DNA of 11,426 nt. Source: Planococcus sp. (in: firmicutes). GTDB lineage: Bacteria; Bacillota; Bacilli; Bacillales_A; Planococcaceae. The position numbers and the translations under genes were made by a program. The stretch spans positions 1 through 11,426 of the forward strand of contig JASKZU010000176.1 of the NCBI GenBank assembly GCA_030147455.1, read 5' to 3'. Below, piece after piece: positions 1 to 5,801 of this stretch. The stretch's first letter is position 1. Each line of letters opens with the position of its first letter. Below the pieces are notes generated by a model. It was not told the DNA's origin and did no database searches. It saw nothing but the letters and a program-made list of their open reading frames with translations.

Positions 1-67
1 AGTTCAGTGGTAGAACGCCACCTTGCCAAGGTGGAGGTCGCGGGTTCGACCCCCGTCTTCCGCTCCA
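1..67 (+). tRNA. tRNA-Gly(GCC), 5' end cut by window
   Basis: The sequence folds as a tRNA lacking only the first acceptor-arm bases, which lie outside the window. The D-arm (AGTTCAGTGGTAGAAC), the anticodon stem-loop with CCTTGCCAAGG (anticodon GCC, decoding GGC/GGT) and the T-arm (GGGTTCGACCCCC) are all visible. The 3' acceptor strand TTCCGCT is followed by an encoded CCA at 65-67. It is the first of three closely spaced tRNA genes and probably belongs to a longer tRNA operon to the left. Confidence 0.95.
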
Positions 68-74
68 TTTTTTT

Positions 75-148
75 GGCGGCATAGCCAAGCGGTAAGGCAT
101 GGGTCTGCAACACCCTTACCACCGGTTCGAGTCCGGTTGCCGCCTCCA
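75..148 (+). tRNA. tRNA-Cys(GCA)
   Basis: A complete 74-base tRNA. The acceptor strands GGCGGCA and TGCCGCC pair perfectly. The anticodon loop reads TCTGCAAC with anticodon GCA, the T-arm carries GGTTCGAGTCC, and CCA is encoded at 146-148. It begins only 7 bases after the Gly tRNA, so both are almost certainly processed from one transcript. Confidence 0.96.
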
Positions 149-157
149 TTATATCAT

Positions 158-239
158 GCCGGTGTGGCGGAATTGGCAGACGCGCACGACTCAAAATCGT
201 GTTCCTTCGGGAGTGTCGGTTCGACCCCGACCACCGGTA
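158..239 (+). tRNA. tRNA-Leu(CAA), copy 1
   Basis: A class II tRNA with a long variable arm (TGTTCCTTCGGGAGTG region). The anticodon stem CACGA/TCGTG encloses loop CTCAAAA, giving anticodon CAA (reads TTG). The T-arm is GTCGGTTCGACCCCGAC. The acceptor stem pairs GCCGGTG with CACCGGT and ends in a G1-U72 wobble. No CCA is encoded after discriminator A239. A second copy at 2387-2468 differs by one base in the variable-arm loop. It is the last gene of the Gly-Cys-Leu cluster. tRNA-Leu(CAA) is a known TrmL substrate, and trmL lies at 6958. Confidence 0.95.
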
Positions 240-270
240 TCATCAGACAGTATGCCAGCTGTCCAACAAT

Positions 271-313
271 AAAGAAAAAGAACCTGACTTAATTGTCGGG
301 TTCTTTTTCTTTT
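271..313 (+). terminator. Intrinsic terminator of the tRNA operon
   Basis: A long stem pairs AAAGAAAAAGAACCTGAC with GTCGGGTTCTTTTTCTTT across loop TTAATT, with one G-U pair, and runs into a T-rich strand. It closes the Gly-Cys-Leu tRNA transcript. Confidence 0.9.
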
Positions 314-436
314 GAGTCCAGCAAGGTGGTTTTTTCTCGTCAAATCTCGTCATTTTTATCTGTAATAATTTGTTCAATAACGAGCTGATTGTATGCTGAA
401 AATGGGGGTTGATTAATAGCAGCGGTATGTCGGCTA

Positions 437-445
437 TGGTATAAT
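437..445 (+). promoter_or_regulatory. Candidate extended -10 promoter for the DASS transporter
   Basis: TGG-TATAAT gives a perfect -10 hexamer (440-445) with the TGn extension typical of Gram-positive sigma-A promoters. The hexamer 17 bases upstream (TAGCAG) is a poor -35, so the call rests on the extended -10. Predicted transcription start is near 452. Confidence 0.5.
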
Positions 446-526
446 TACCGCGGTTTCCAGTAATTCAAGACATCGTTCAGCAGTAGATTTGAAACTCTTT
501 CAGGAATTTATAAAGGAAGATTTGCA

Positions 527-553
527 ATGCTGGGTGGTTGTCAAAACTCGTGA
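527..553 (+). CDS. Possible 8-residue leader peptide
   Basis: An ATG preceded by AAAGGAAG (512-519) at a normal ribosome-binding distance opens an ORF encoding MLGGCQNS and then TGA. It sits between the candidate promoter (437-445) and the transporter start at 662, so it could be a translated leader. No attenuator-style hairpin plus T-run was identified between it and the transporter, and so short an ORF can occur by chance. Low-confidence candidate. Confidence 0.2.
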   Translation: MLGGCQNS

Positions 554-661
554 GCTCTGTTTCTAATCGGCTAGAAAACTAAAGCAAGCGTGTGTATGTG
601 CAGGGAGTGCCGAATTTGGTGTTTCGTTTTAAAATATAATGTAATGTAAGGAAGTGTAGTT

Positions 662-2137
662 ATGGAACAAAACGGTTCCGCCAAAAGTTCAGTAGCGCAG
701 ACTGAACCGCCGCAGAAAAAACAACCGGCGAAGAAAGAAGTAAATCTGGTTTCTCTTTTAATTACCATTGCCGTTGGGGCCATTATTTGGTTTATTGGTG
801 CACCCGAAGGACTGGACGATCGTGCTTGGCACTTATTCGCTATTTTTGCAGCAACTATTATCGGTTTGATTATCAAGCCTTTGCCAATGGGCGGTGTTGC
901 GATTCTAGCCGTTACTATAATTGTGTTGACCGGTACGCTGGAACTAAGTGATGCTCTCAGCGGTTTTCAAAATACAACCATTTGGTTGATTGTTATTGCC
1001 TTTTTTATTTCACGAGGATTTATCAAAACGGGCCTTGGAAACCGTGTAGCCTACATGTTTGTAAAAAGGTTCGGGAAAAAAACTTTGGGCCTTTCCTATG
1101 CACTATTGGTAAGTGATTTAATACTTTCCCCGGCAATGCCAAGTAATACGGCAAGAGGCGGGGGAATTGTCTTTCCAATTGTTCGCTCTCTTTCGGAAAC
1201 ATTTGGATCAAAAGTTGAAGATGGAACCGAAAGAAAAATTGGTTCTTTCTTAACGAAAACTGCTTTTCAAGGAAACATGATTACATCAGCAATGTTCTTG
1301 ACGGCTATGGCTGCTAACCCTTTGATCGCTTCTATAGCCGGGGATGCCGGCATTACGATTACATGGACAGGCTGGGCTGTCGCAGCTATCGTACCGGGGA
1401 TAATTAGCTTGCTTGTCATTCCATACTTTATCTACAAAGTTTATCCGCCGGAAATTAAAGAAACGCCGCAAGCTGCAAAAATTGCAGAAGAGAAATTAAG
1501 CGAGATGGGACCTTTGAAGAAATCCGAGTTCAATATGATCGGCGTATTTCTGCTTATTCTATCGCTTTGGATCTTCGGGGACTCTGTCAACATTAACGCA
1601 ACAACAACTGCGTTGATTGGACTATCGGTCTTGCTTTTAACTTCTGTTTTATCTTGGAACGATATCAAAAAAGAAGAAGGCGCATGGGATACACTTGTCT
1701 GGTTTGCTGTCTTGGTCATGATGGCGTCTTACTTGAATACATTGGGAATGATTCCATGGTTCAGTGATGTGATGGGCGATACAGTGAGCGGTCTGTCATG
1801 GATATGGGCATTGGCTGCGTTGGCATTGATTTACTTCTACTCTCATTACTTCTTTGCAAGTAACACGGCGCATGTAAGCGCCATGTATGCCGCTTTTCTA
1901 GCCGTTGCGCTTGCAGCAGGTGCTCCACCTATGCTGACAGCATTGCTGCTAGGATTCTTCAGTAACTTGTTCGGAAGCCTTACTCATTACGGCAGCGGCC
2001 CGGCGCCTGTATTTTTCGGTTCGGGTTATGTGCCGCAAAATAAATGGTGGGCAATCGGGTTTGCTATTTCCATTATCCACATTATTATTTGGGGAGTTAT
2101 TGGCGGAACTTGGTGGAAAATACTTGGGCTTTGGTAA
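662..2137 (+). CDS. DASS (SLC13-like) dicarboxylate/anion transporter
   Basis: This 491-residue polytopic membrane protein belongs to the divalent anion:sodium symporter family, closest in character to the YflS / plant 2-oxoglutarate-malate translocator branch. The likely role is uptake of malate, 2-oxoglutarate or related dicarboxylates; the substrate is inferred. A charged, Gln/Lys-rich N-terminal tail (residues 1-27) precedes about a dozen hydrophobic segments. The two SNT signatures expected for the ion and substrate sites are present at residues 161-163 (within PSNTARGGGIVFP) and 400-402 (within ASNTAHVSAMYAAF). The start is ATG with AAGGAAG at 648-654. The gene is monocistronic between a leader promoter and a terminator. 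It looks more A+T-rich than the queG-to-rluA part of the window. It lies between two near-identical tRNA-Leu(CAA) genes. Confidence 0.88.
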   Translation: MEQNGSAKSSVAQTEPPQKKQPAKKEVNLVSLLITIAVGAIIWFIGAPEGLDDRAWHLFAIFAATIIGLIIKPLPMGGVAILAVTIIVLTGTLELSDALSGFQNTTIWLIVIAFFISRGFIKTGLGNRVAYMFVKRFGKKTLGLSYALLVSDLILSPAMPSNTARGGGIVFPIVRSLSETFGSKVEDGTERKIGSFLTKTAFQGNMITSAMFLTAMAANPLIASIAGDAGITITWTGWAVAAIVPGIISLLVIPYFIYKVYPPEIKETPQAAKIAEEKLSEMGPLKKSEFNMIGVFLLILSLWIFGDSVNINATTTALIGLSVLLLTSVLSWNDIKKEEGAWDTLVWFAVLVMMASYLNTLGMIPWFSDVMGDTVSGLSWIWALAALALIYFYSHYFFASNTAHVSAMYAAFLAVALAAGAPPMLTALLLGFFSNLFGSLTHYGSGPAPVFFGSGYVPQNKWWAIGFAISIIHIIIWGVIGGTWWKILGLW

Positions 2138-2222
2138 GCGCCCAAGTCAGACAGCTTATTTTTCCAATTAAATAAGCTGTAACTTTATATGACGATTGCT
2201 GTTCAGCCGATTAAAGAACAGC
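2123..2222 (+). promoter_or_regulatory. Chain of hairpins in the transporter 3' UTR
   Basis: Three stems lie in series ahead of the terminator. CTTGGGC/GCCCAAG (2123-2129 with 2140-2146) spans the stop codon. ACAGCTTATTT/AAATAAGCTGT (2151-2161 with 2170-2180) has an 11-bp stem. GCTGTTC/GAACAGC (2198-2204 with 2216-2222) competes with TTCAGC/GCTGAA (2202-2207 with 2221-2226). None is followed by a good T-run, so they look like mRNA 3'-end structure rather than terminators. Confidence 0.45.
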
Positions 2223-2224
2223 TG

Positions 2225-2255
2225 AAAACCCTGACTAAATTGTCAGGGTTTTTTT
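2225..2255 (+). terminator. Intrinsic terminator of the DASS transporter gene
   Basis: The stem AAAACCCTGAC/GTCAGGGTTTT with loop TAAATT is followed by seven Ts. The stem-loop core resembles the tRNA-operon terminator at 271-313. Confidence 0.92.
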
Positions 2256-2311
2256 ATAGCTGATAGGAGAGGCTGAATATGAAAATTCCCCAAGAAAATT
2301 GCATTTTGCTC

Positions 2312-2340
2312 TTGCATATTTAACGATTTACTAATATAAT
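2312..2340 (+). promoter_or_regulatory. Promoter of tRNA-Leu(CAA) copy 2
   Basis: TTGCAT (2312-2317), a 17-base spacer and a perfect TATAAT (2335-2340) lie in an A+T-rich stretch. The predicted start near 2347 is about 40 bases before the tRNA. Confidence 0.7.
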
Positions 2341-2386
2341 AATTATTGTTCGTTAAGCAATTATAAGAAAAATCCTTTCCCATTAT

Positions 2387-2468
2387 GCCGGTGTGGCGGA
2401 ATTGGCAGACGCGCACGACTCAAAATCGTGTTCCTTCTGGAGTGTCGGTTCGACCCCGACCACCGGTA
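2387..2468 (+). tRNA. tRNA-Leu(CAA), copy 2
   Basis: It matches the tRNA at 158-239 over 82 bases except for one T in place of G in the variable-arm loop (CTTCTGGAG against CTTCGGGAG). Anticodon CAA, the G1-U72 acceptor end and the lack of encoded CCA are shared. Unlike copy 1 it stands alone with its own promoter (2312-2340) and terminator (2503-2538). The substitution is in the loop and should not impair folding. Confidence 0.95.
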
Positions 2469-2502
2469 TCTAATCATTGCCCTGCCAAGCAATGAACGCT
2501 TA

Positions 2503-2538
2503 AAGCCCTTGACTGTGACGTCAAGGGCTTTTTTCTTT
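2503..2538 (+). terminator. Intrinsic terminator after tRNA-Leu(CAA) copy 2
   Basis: A perfect 11-bp stem AAGCCCTTGAC/GTCAAGGGCTT with loop TGTGAC runs into TTTTTTCTTT. Confidence 0.93.
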
Positions 2539-2573
2539 GCATGAATCAGTCGGGATTATTAAAAGGGCGAGTC

Positions 2574-2602
2574 TTGAAAAATACGTATAAAGTTTTTATA
2601 AT
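2574..2602 (+). promoter_or_regulatory. Promoter of tRNA-Leu(CAG)
   Basis: TTGAAA (2574-2579), a spacer of exactly 17 bases and TATAAT (2597-2602) form a near-consensus sigma-A promoter. A second TATAAT at 2607-2612 overlaps the predicted start region. The tRNA begins at 2646. Confidence 0.8.
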
Positions 2603-2645
2603 AGAATATAATGTAAGAAAGTATAAACAATTTTTTTTCGTTCAA

Positions 2646-2729
2646 GCGGATGTGGCGGAATTGGCAGACGCGCTAGGTTCAGGGTCTAGTGGTGGAGACA
2701 TCGTGGGGGTTCGAGTCCCTTCATCCGCA
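2646..2729 (+). tRNA. tRNA-Leu(CAG)
   Basis: A class II tRNA. The acceptor strands GCGGATG/CATCCGC pair perfectly, and the anticodon arm CTAGG/TCTAG encloses loop TTCAGGG, giving anticodon CAG (reads CTG). A long variable arm (GGTGGAGACATC region) and the T-arm GGGGGTTCGAGTCCC are visible. CCA is not encoded after A2729. It has its own promoter and terminator. Confidence 0.95.
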
Positions 2730-2733
2730 TCAG

Positions 2734-2770
2734 AAAAAGACAGCTTTCAACTCGAGAGCTGTCTTTTTCT
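2734..2770 (+). terminator. Intrinsic terminator after tRNA-Leu(CAG)
   Basis: A 12-bp stem AAAAAGACAGCT/AGCTGTCTTTTT is closed by an 11-base loop and ends in a T-run. Its symmetry would let it also stop transcription from the right. Confidence 0.9.
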
Positions 2771-2836
2771 ATAGGAAATGGCAACGGGAGTTAGGCTGAT
2801 GGGCATAATTGCAGCATGAACAGTCGAACGAAGATG

Positions 2837-2843
2837 AAGGAGG
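2837..2843 (+). promoter_or_regulatory. Ribosome binding site fixing the start of the first C45 gene
   Basis: AAGGAGG lies 4 bases before ATG 2848 and favours that codon over an in-frame upstream TTG at 2809, which has no comparable site. The paralogous protein also starts at the matching point. Confidence 0.85.
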
Positions 2844-2847
2844 ACTT

Positions 2848-3909
2848 ATGAGACCAGTTTACAGCGAAGTTGTTGAGTTTAGAGGAAGCCATTACGAATA
2901 TGGCGTTATGCAAGGCACAGCGCTTAAAGAATCTATTACATTAGAGAACCGGCGAGGCCAGTGGAAGCGCAAGCGCCCGCGCTTTGTGATTGATCCGGTT
3001 GAGGCGAAGGCTGCATTCAACGAGTATGCACCGGGTATTTGGGAAGAGCTAATGGGCATACAGGACAGTTTGCAACTGCCGCTGGAAGAAGTGCTGCGTG
3101 ACTTTGGTGGATACCGAATCGATGCGCCGCCGTCCGGCTGTTCGATTGTCAGTGGAGAAGATTTTTTGGTGCGAAATTACGATTTCCATCCGCAGACATA
3201 CGAAGGCAGGTTTTGCTTGTTCCAGCCTGAAAAGGGCAATGCCATTATTGGGCCGAGCCAGCGCATTCTCGGGCGCATGGACGGAATGAACAATCATGGC
3301 CTTGTGATGGGCTATAATTTTATGCACCGGAAAAATCCGGGAGATGGATTTGTCTGTTACATGATTGGGCGCATTATTCTAGAAAGCTGCCGCACCGTAG
3401 AAGAAGCTGTCGCCTTGGTGAAAGACATCCCGCATAGGGGATCGTTCAGCTATGTGGTGACGGACAAGAGCGGTCAGACAAAAGTAATCGAAGCCACACC
3501 GCGCAAAGTTGTGGTAAGGGAAGCAACTGCGTGCACAAATCATTTCGAAATTCAGCAGCATGAAAACCGCAATTACTTGAAAGATTCTCATGAACGGCTT
3601 ACCGTGATCGAGAACCATGCAGAAGAAACGGCAGAGGCCTACCGCGCTTTTCGCTTGTTTAATGACAAAGGCCGCGGCTTGTTCTCGGACATGTACAAAA
3701 GCTGGGCAGGGACGATTCATACATCTGTGTATTTGCCAAACGAGCAGGAAGTTTGGTTTGCGCTTGGCGGTGATCAAGATCCTACCGTATTTAAATTTGG
3801 CGACTGGCTGAATGGAAAACCGGTTCGAGCTAAAGAAATTCGCGGCCAGTTGGATACGGACATTGGCATGGCCCATACCGACCGGTTGTTTCCAGCAAAA
3901 AACGGCTAA
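2848..3909 (+). CDS. C45-family Ntn-hydrolase / acyltransferase-like protein (paralog 1)
   Basis: This 353-residue protein has the fold signatures of the AAT/C45 family (penicillin acyl-CoA:6-APA acyltransferase-like, related to choloylglycine hydrolases). These are linear amide C-N hydrolases or acyltransferases that mature by self-cleavage. The predicted nucleophile is C98 in PPSGCSIVSGEDFLVRNYD; cleavage before it, at G97-C98, would give an approximately 97-residue alpha and a 255-residue beta chain. No signal peptide is seen, so it is probably cytoplasmic. The substrate is unknown. The minus-strand gene at 3924-4994 encodes a clear paralog with Cys at the same residue number. The two stop codons are 14 bases apart and share a hairpin. 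A penicillin-specific role should not be assumed. Confidence 0.82.
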   Translation: MRPVYSEVVEFRGSHYEYGVMQGTALKESITLENRRGQWKRKRPRFVIDPVEAKAAFNEYAPGIWEELMGIQDSLQLPLEEVLRDFGGYRIDAPPSGCSIVSGEDFLVRNYDFHPQTYEGRFCLFQPEKGNAIIGPSQRILGRMDGMNNHGLVMGYNFMHRKNPGDGFVCYMIGRIILESCRTVEEAVALVKDIPHRGSFSYVVTDKSGQTKVIEATPRKVVVREATACTNHFEIQQHENRNYLKDSHERLTVIENHAEETAEAYRAFRLFNDKGRGLFSDMYKSWAGTIHTSVYLPNEQEVWFALGGDQDPTVFKFGDWLNGKPVRAKEIRGQLDTDIGMAHTDRLFPAKNG

Positions 3910-3941
3910 AGCAGTAGTTCGCTTTAGCCGTTTTTTTGCTG
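3893..3941. terminator. Shared bidirectional terminator that also encodes both C-termini
   Basis: Inverted arms CAGCAAAAAACGGCTAAAGC (3893-3912) and its near-perfect complement (3921-3941, one extra T) flank an 8-base loop. A-runs before and T-runs after make it a terminator for both convergent C45 genes. Both reading frames end in lysine-asparagine-glycine-stop inside the arms. Confidence 0.9.
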
Positions 3942-4994
3942 AAGAGCAGATAGGTCGTCGATATATGGAAATGGAAAATGGGTGTCGATTCGGCCATTAA
4001 TGCGTTTTGCAAGCAGCCGTTCGCCATCCAGCCAGTTGCGGAAATTAAACATGAGCGGCAGGCGGTCCGGCCCAAGGGCAAACCCTACTTCCAAGCTATC
4101 CGGAAAGTAGGAAGCAGTATGCAAGGTGCCGGAAGCAGTGCTGTATTTGGTGGAGAAAACGCCTTGATCTGAATCGTTCAACAAACGGAAAGCCGCATAG
4201 GCATCGCCGGGCGTTGCTGCATGTGCAACGAGCGCTTCTTCACGGCGTTTTGAGTCATCGATCTGGTAGCGGTTTTCTTCAGACAGGATTTCAAAATGGT
4301 TAGTGGATACAGAAGCTTCCCGTACAATAACGTCGCGCGGTGATGTCTCTGCCACGACGGAACGCCCGCTTTTGTCCAGCAGCACATAGCTGAATGAACG
4401 GCGATGCGGAAGCTCTTTTAATAAATCAATTGCTTCTTCAACATTGGCGCAATGTTCCAGAATCAACCGCCCGATCATATTGCAAAGAAAACCGTCTGCA
4501 GAGTTCCGCCGGTTGATAAAGTTATAGCCCATTGCCAACCCTTTTTCATTTAGCCCATCGGTTCGGCCGGTGATTTGCATCGTAGGGCCAATCGAAGCAT
4601 ATCCGCCATCTGTCGGCTTATACAAAGCAAAGCGGCCTTCGTAACCTTGAGGAGAGCTATCGTAATTACGGACAAGAAAATCATTTCGGCTGAGAATCGA
4701 ACAGCCGCTTCGTGTGTATTCGATATAATAGCCGCCAAATTCACGCAGTGCAGCATCGAACGGCCATTTTAAAGCATCGGCCAGTCCTTCAATTTCTTCC
4801 CAGATGCGGGGAGCAAACCGTTCAAGCATCTCGGTTGCTTGTTGTTCGTCGACAATCAGCTGCCGGGTGTTGTCGCCGCGCTGAATTTGACGGTTCGGCA
4901 ATAGCAGTGAATCCCGCAGCAGTTTGCCTTGATGATACCCGAAGTCATAGTGGCTGCCGCGGAACTGGATAATATCGCTGTGAACTTTTTTCAT
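3924..4994 (-). CDS. C45-family Ntn-hydrolase / acyltransferase-like protein (paralog 2)
   Basis: This 356-residue paralog of the 2848-3909 product shares segments such as FRGSHY, IWEE, FGGY, SGCS, DFLVRNYD, YEGRF, MGYNF, MIGR and TNHFEI. The predicted nucleophile is C98 in RSGCSILSRNDFLVRNYD, preceded by Gly as expected for autoproteolytic maturation. The start chosen is ATG at 4992-4994 because AGAGGG (plus-strand 5001-5006) is 6 bases away; the ATG at 4998-5000 would abut the site directly. It follows the B3/4-domain gene on the same strand after about 80 bases without an obvious terminator, so co-transcription is possible. The differences around the nucleophile (PP against TR before SGCS, FHPQT against SSPQG after NYD) suggest the two enzymes may prefer different substrates. 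That is inference. Confidence 0.82.
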   Translation of the reverse strand: MKKVHSDIIQFRGSHYDFGYHQGKLLRDSLLLPNRQIQRGDNTRQLIVDEQQATEMLERFAPRIWEEIEGLADALKWPFDAALREFGGYYIEYTRSGCSILSRNDFLVRNYDSSPQGYEGRFALYKPTDGGYASIGPTMQITGRTDGLNEKGLAMGYNFINRRNSADGFLCNMIGRLILEHCANVEEAIDLLKELPHRRSFSYVLLDKSGRSVVAETSPRDVIVREASVSTNHFEILSEENRYQIDDSKRREEALVAHAATPGDAYAAFRLLNDSDQGVFSTKYSTASGTLHTASYFPDSLEVGFALGPDRLPLMFNFRNWLDGERLLAKRINGRIDTHFPFPYIDDLSALQQKNG

Positions 4995-5000
4995 GTACAT

Positions 5001-5006
5001 CCCTCT
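5001..5006 (-). promoter_or_regulatory. Ribosome binding site fixing the start of the second C45 gene
   Basis: AGAGGG on the minus strand is 6 bases from ATG 4994 but directly adjacent to ATG 5000, which selects the former. Confidence 0.65.
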
Positions 5007-5073
5007 TTTTTATCTCGATATCAAAAGGATACTAGTATTTTAAGGGAATGAAAAAGAATATGCCTATAGCTGG

Positions 5074-5736
5074 TTATAGCACGATGACCTCAGCATCGCC
5101 GCCGTTGATGCCGGTAAACATATTGCCGGCAGCAGTCAATAACTGAAGTGCATTGTCACGGTCCATGGAAGGGCGCAGGTAAAATACGTGTAAAGCGTTA
5201 GTGGTGTTTTCAGTGACAGCAGTACGCTTGGAATCGACATAAGGGCTTCCGAAAGCCCCTTTGGCATCGCGCGTCACGAGTATGTGGTCAAGTTTGTTTT
5301 CACGGTTGTTCAACCCTTCATAACGGTCATCTGCTGAGCCCAGCGCGATTTCAATGTCGGCTTCGATTAGGTCGCGGTCATAAAGGCCGAGCGGAATTTC
5401 GTATTGCAGCGACAGAAAGCTGTTCATATCGATCGCTGAGTTGACCGTAGCCAAGTAGTTTTGCTTGCGTACTCTCCGGTACAGTGATTCTGCAGAAGGA
5501 CGGTAGCGGTTCGGATCGCCGCCGAGCGCTTTCCAGGCAAGCCTCCATTCGAGAAGCCCCGGGAAATCCGTCAGCTCTTTATCGTCCATATCGAAAAATA
5601 GCTGCTCTTGAAATAGCTGAAGGCGGCCTTTTAACATTTGAGGTGAATCCGAAACGGTGATATGGTTATAATGAATAATGCCGATTTTAAAATCAGGCAG
5701 AATTTCTGTGATTTCAGGATTAATGGTCAAATTCAC
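5074..5736 (-). CDS. Free-standing B3/4-domain protein (PheRS beta-like)
   Basis: This 220-residue protein resembles the B3/4 domain of phenylalanyl-tRNA synthetase beta, the module that hydrolyses mischarged Tyr-tRNA(Phe), here without any synthetase parts. Family features are the W-R block ahead of GGDPNRYRPSAESLYRRV (about residues 72-89), the hydrophobic AIDMNSFLSLQYEIPLGLYD segment (101-120) and the C-terminal DNALQLL helix. Bacterial stand-alone B3/4 proteins have no settled function; trans-editing of aminoacyl-tRNA or hydrolysis of another ester or amide is possible. I chose GTG 5734-5736 because AAAGGA (plus 5745-5750) lies 8 bases upstream. ATG 5769 is in frame but lacks a site, and it would leave only 32 bases to divergent queG. 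ATG 5743-5745 is a second alternative. Confidence 0.75.
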   Translation of the reverse strand: MNLTINPEITEILPDFKIGIIHYNHITVSDSPQMLKGRLQLFQEQLFFDMDDKELTDFPGLLEWRLAWKALGGDPNRYRPSAESLYRRVRKQNYLATVNSAIDMNSFLSLQYEIPLGLYDRDLIEADIEIALGSADDRYEGLNNRENKLDHILVTRDAKGAFGSPYVDSKRTAVTENTTNALHVFYLRPSMDRDNALQLLTAAGNMFTGINGGDAEVIVL

Positions 5737-5801
5737 AGCAAACATCCTTTCCGTAAATAATAGCCTCATCTTACCATAAACTGGAGCAAGGAGTTATTGT
5801 C

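Larger units (their letters stand above)
314..661 (+). other. Non-coding leader between tRNA cluster and transporter gene
   Basis: This 348-base stretch has no convincing gene beyond an 8-codon mini-ORF at 527-553. It is clearly A+T-rich. It holds a short direct repeat TCTCGTCA at 335-342 and 345-352 (10-base period), a candidate extended -10 promoter at 437-445, and a second TATAAT at 635-640 without a credible -35. If transcription starts near 452, the transporter mRNA carries a leader of about 210 bases. No riboswitch family that I recognise is apparent. Confidence 0.6.

Noticed and set aside
23..292. An 89-codon open frame running across the Gly, Cys and Leu tRNA genes
   Set aside because: It is wholly inside structured tRNA sequence and a terminator, and its product is a translation of tRNA bodies.
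335..352. Short direct repeat TCTCGTCA-AA-TCTCGTCA as start of a repeat array
   Set aside because: Only two units exist, with no spacers of regular size, so it is neither a CRISPR array nor a clear iteron set.
631..646. TATAAT at 635-640 as the transporter promoter
   Set aside because: No -35 lies at an acceptable distance and the transcript would start right at the ribosome binding site; the extended -10 at 437-445 is preferred.
240..2386. Integrative element inserted at tRNA-Leu with integrase
   Set aside because: The tRNA duplication is real but no integrase, transposase or recombination-directionality gene is in the interval, so only the repeat is reported.
2541..2774. A 77-codon open frame covering tRNA-Leu(CAG), its promoter and terminator
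   Set aside because: It overlaps a confident tRNA and its signals, with no ribosome binding site of note.
2809..2847. Longer N-terminus of the first C45 protein from a TTG codon
   Set aside because: The extra residues have no match in the paralog, and AAGGAGG is placed for ATG 2848.
3379..3876. A 165-codon minus-strand frame opposite the first C45 gene
   Set aside because: The plus-strand gene has family motifs and a strong ribosome binding site; this frame is an antisense shadow with no recognisable domain.
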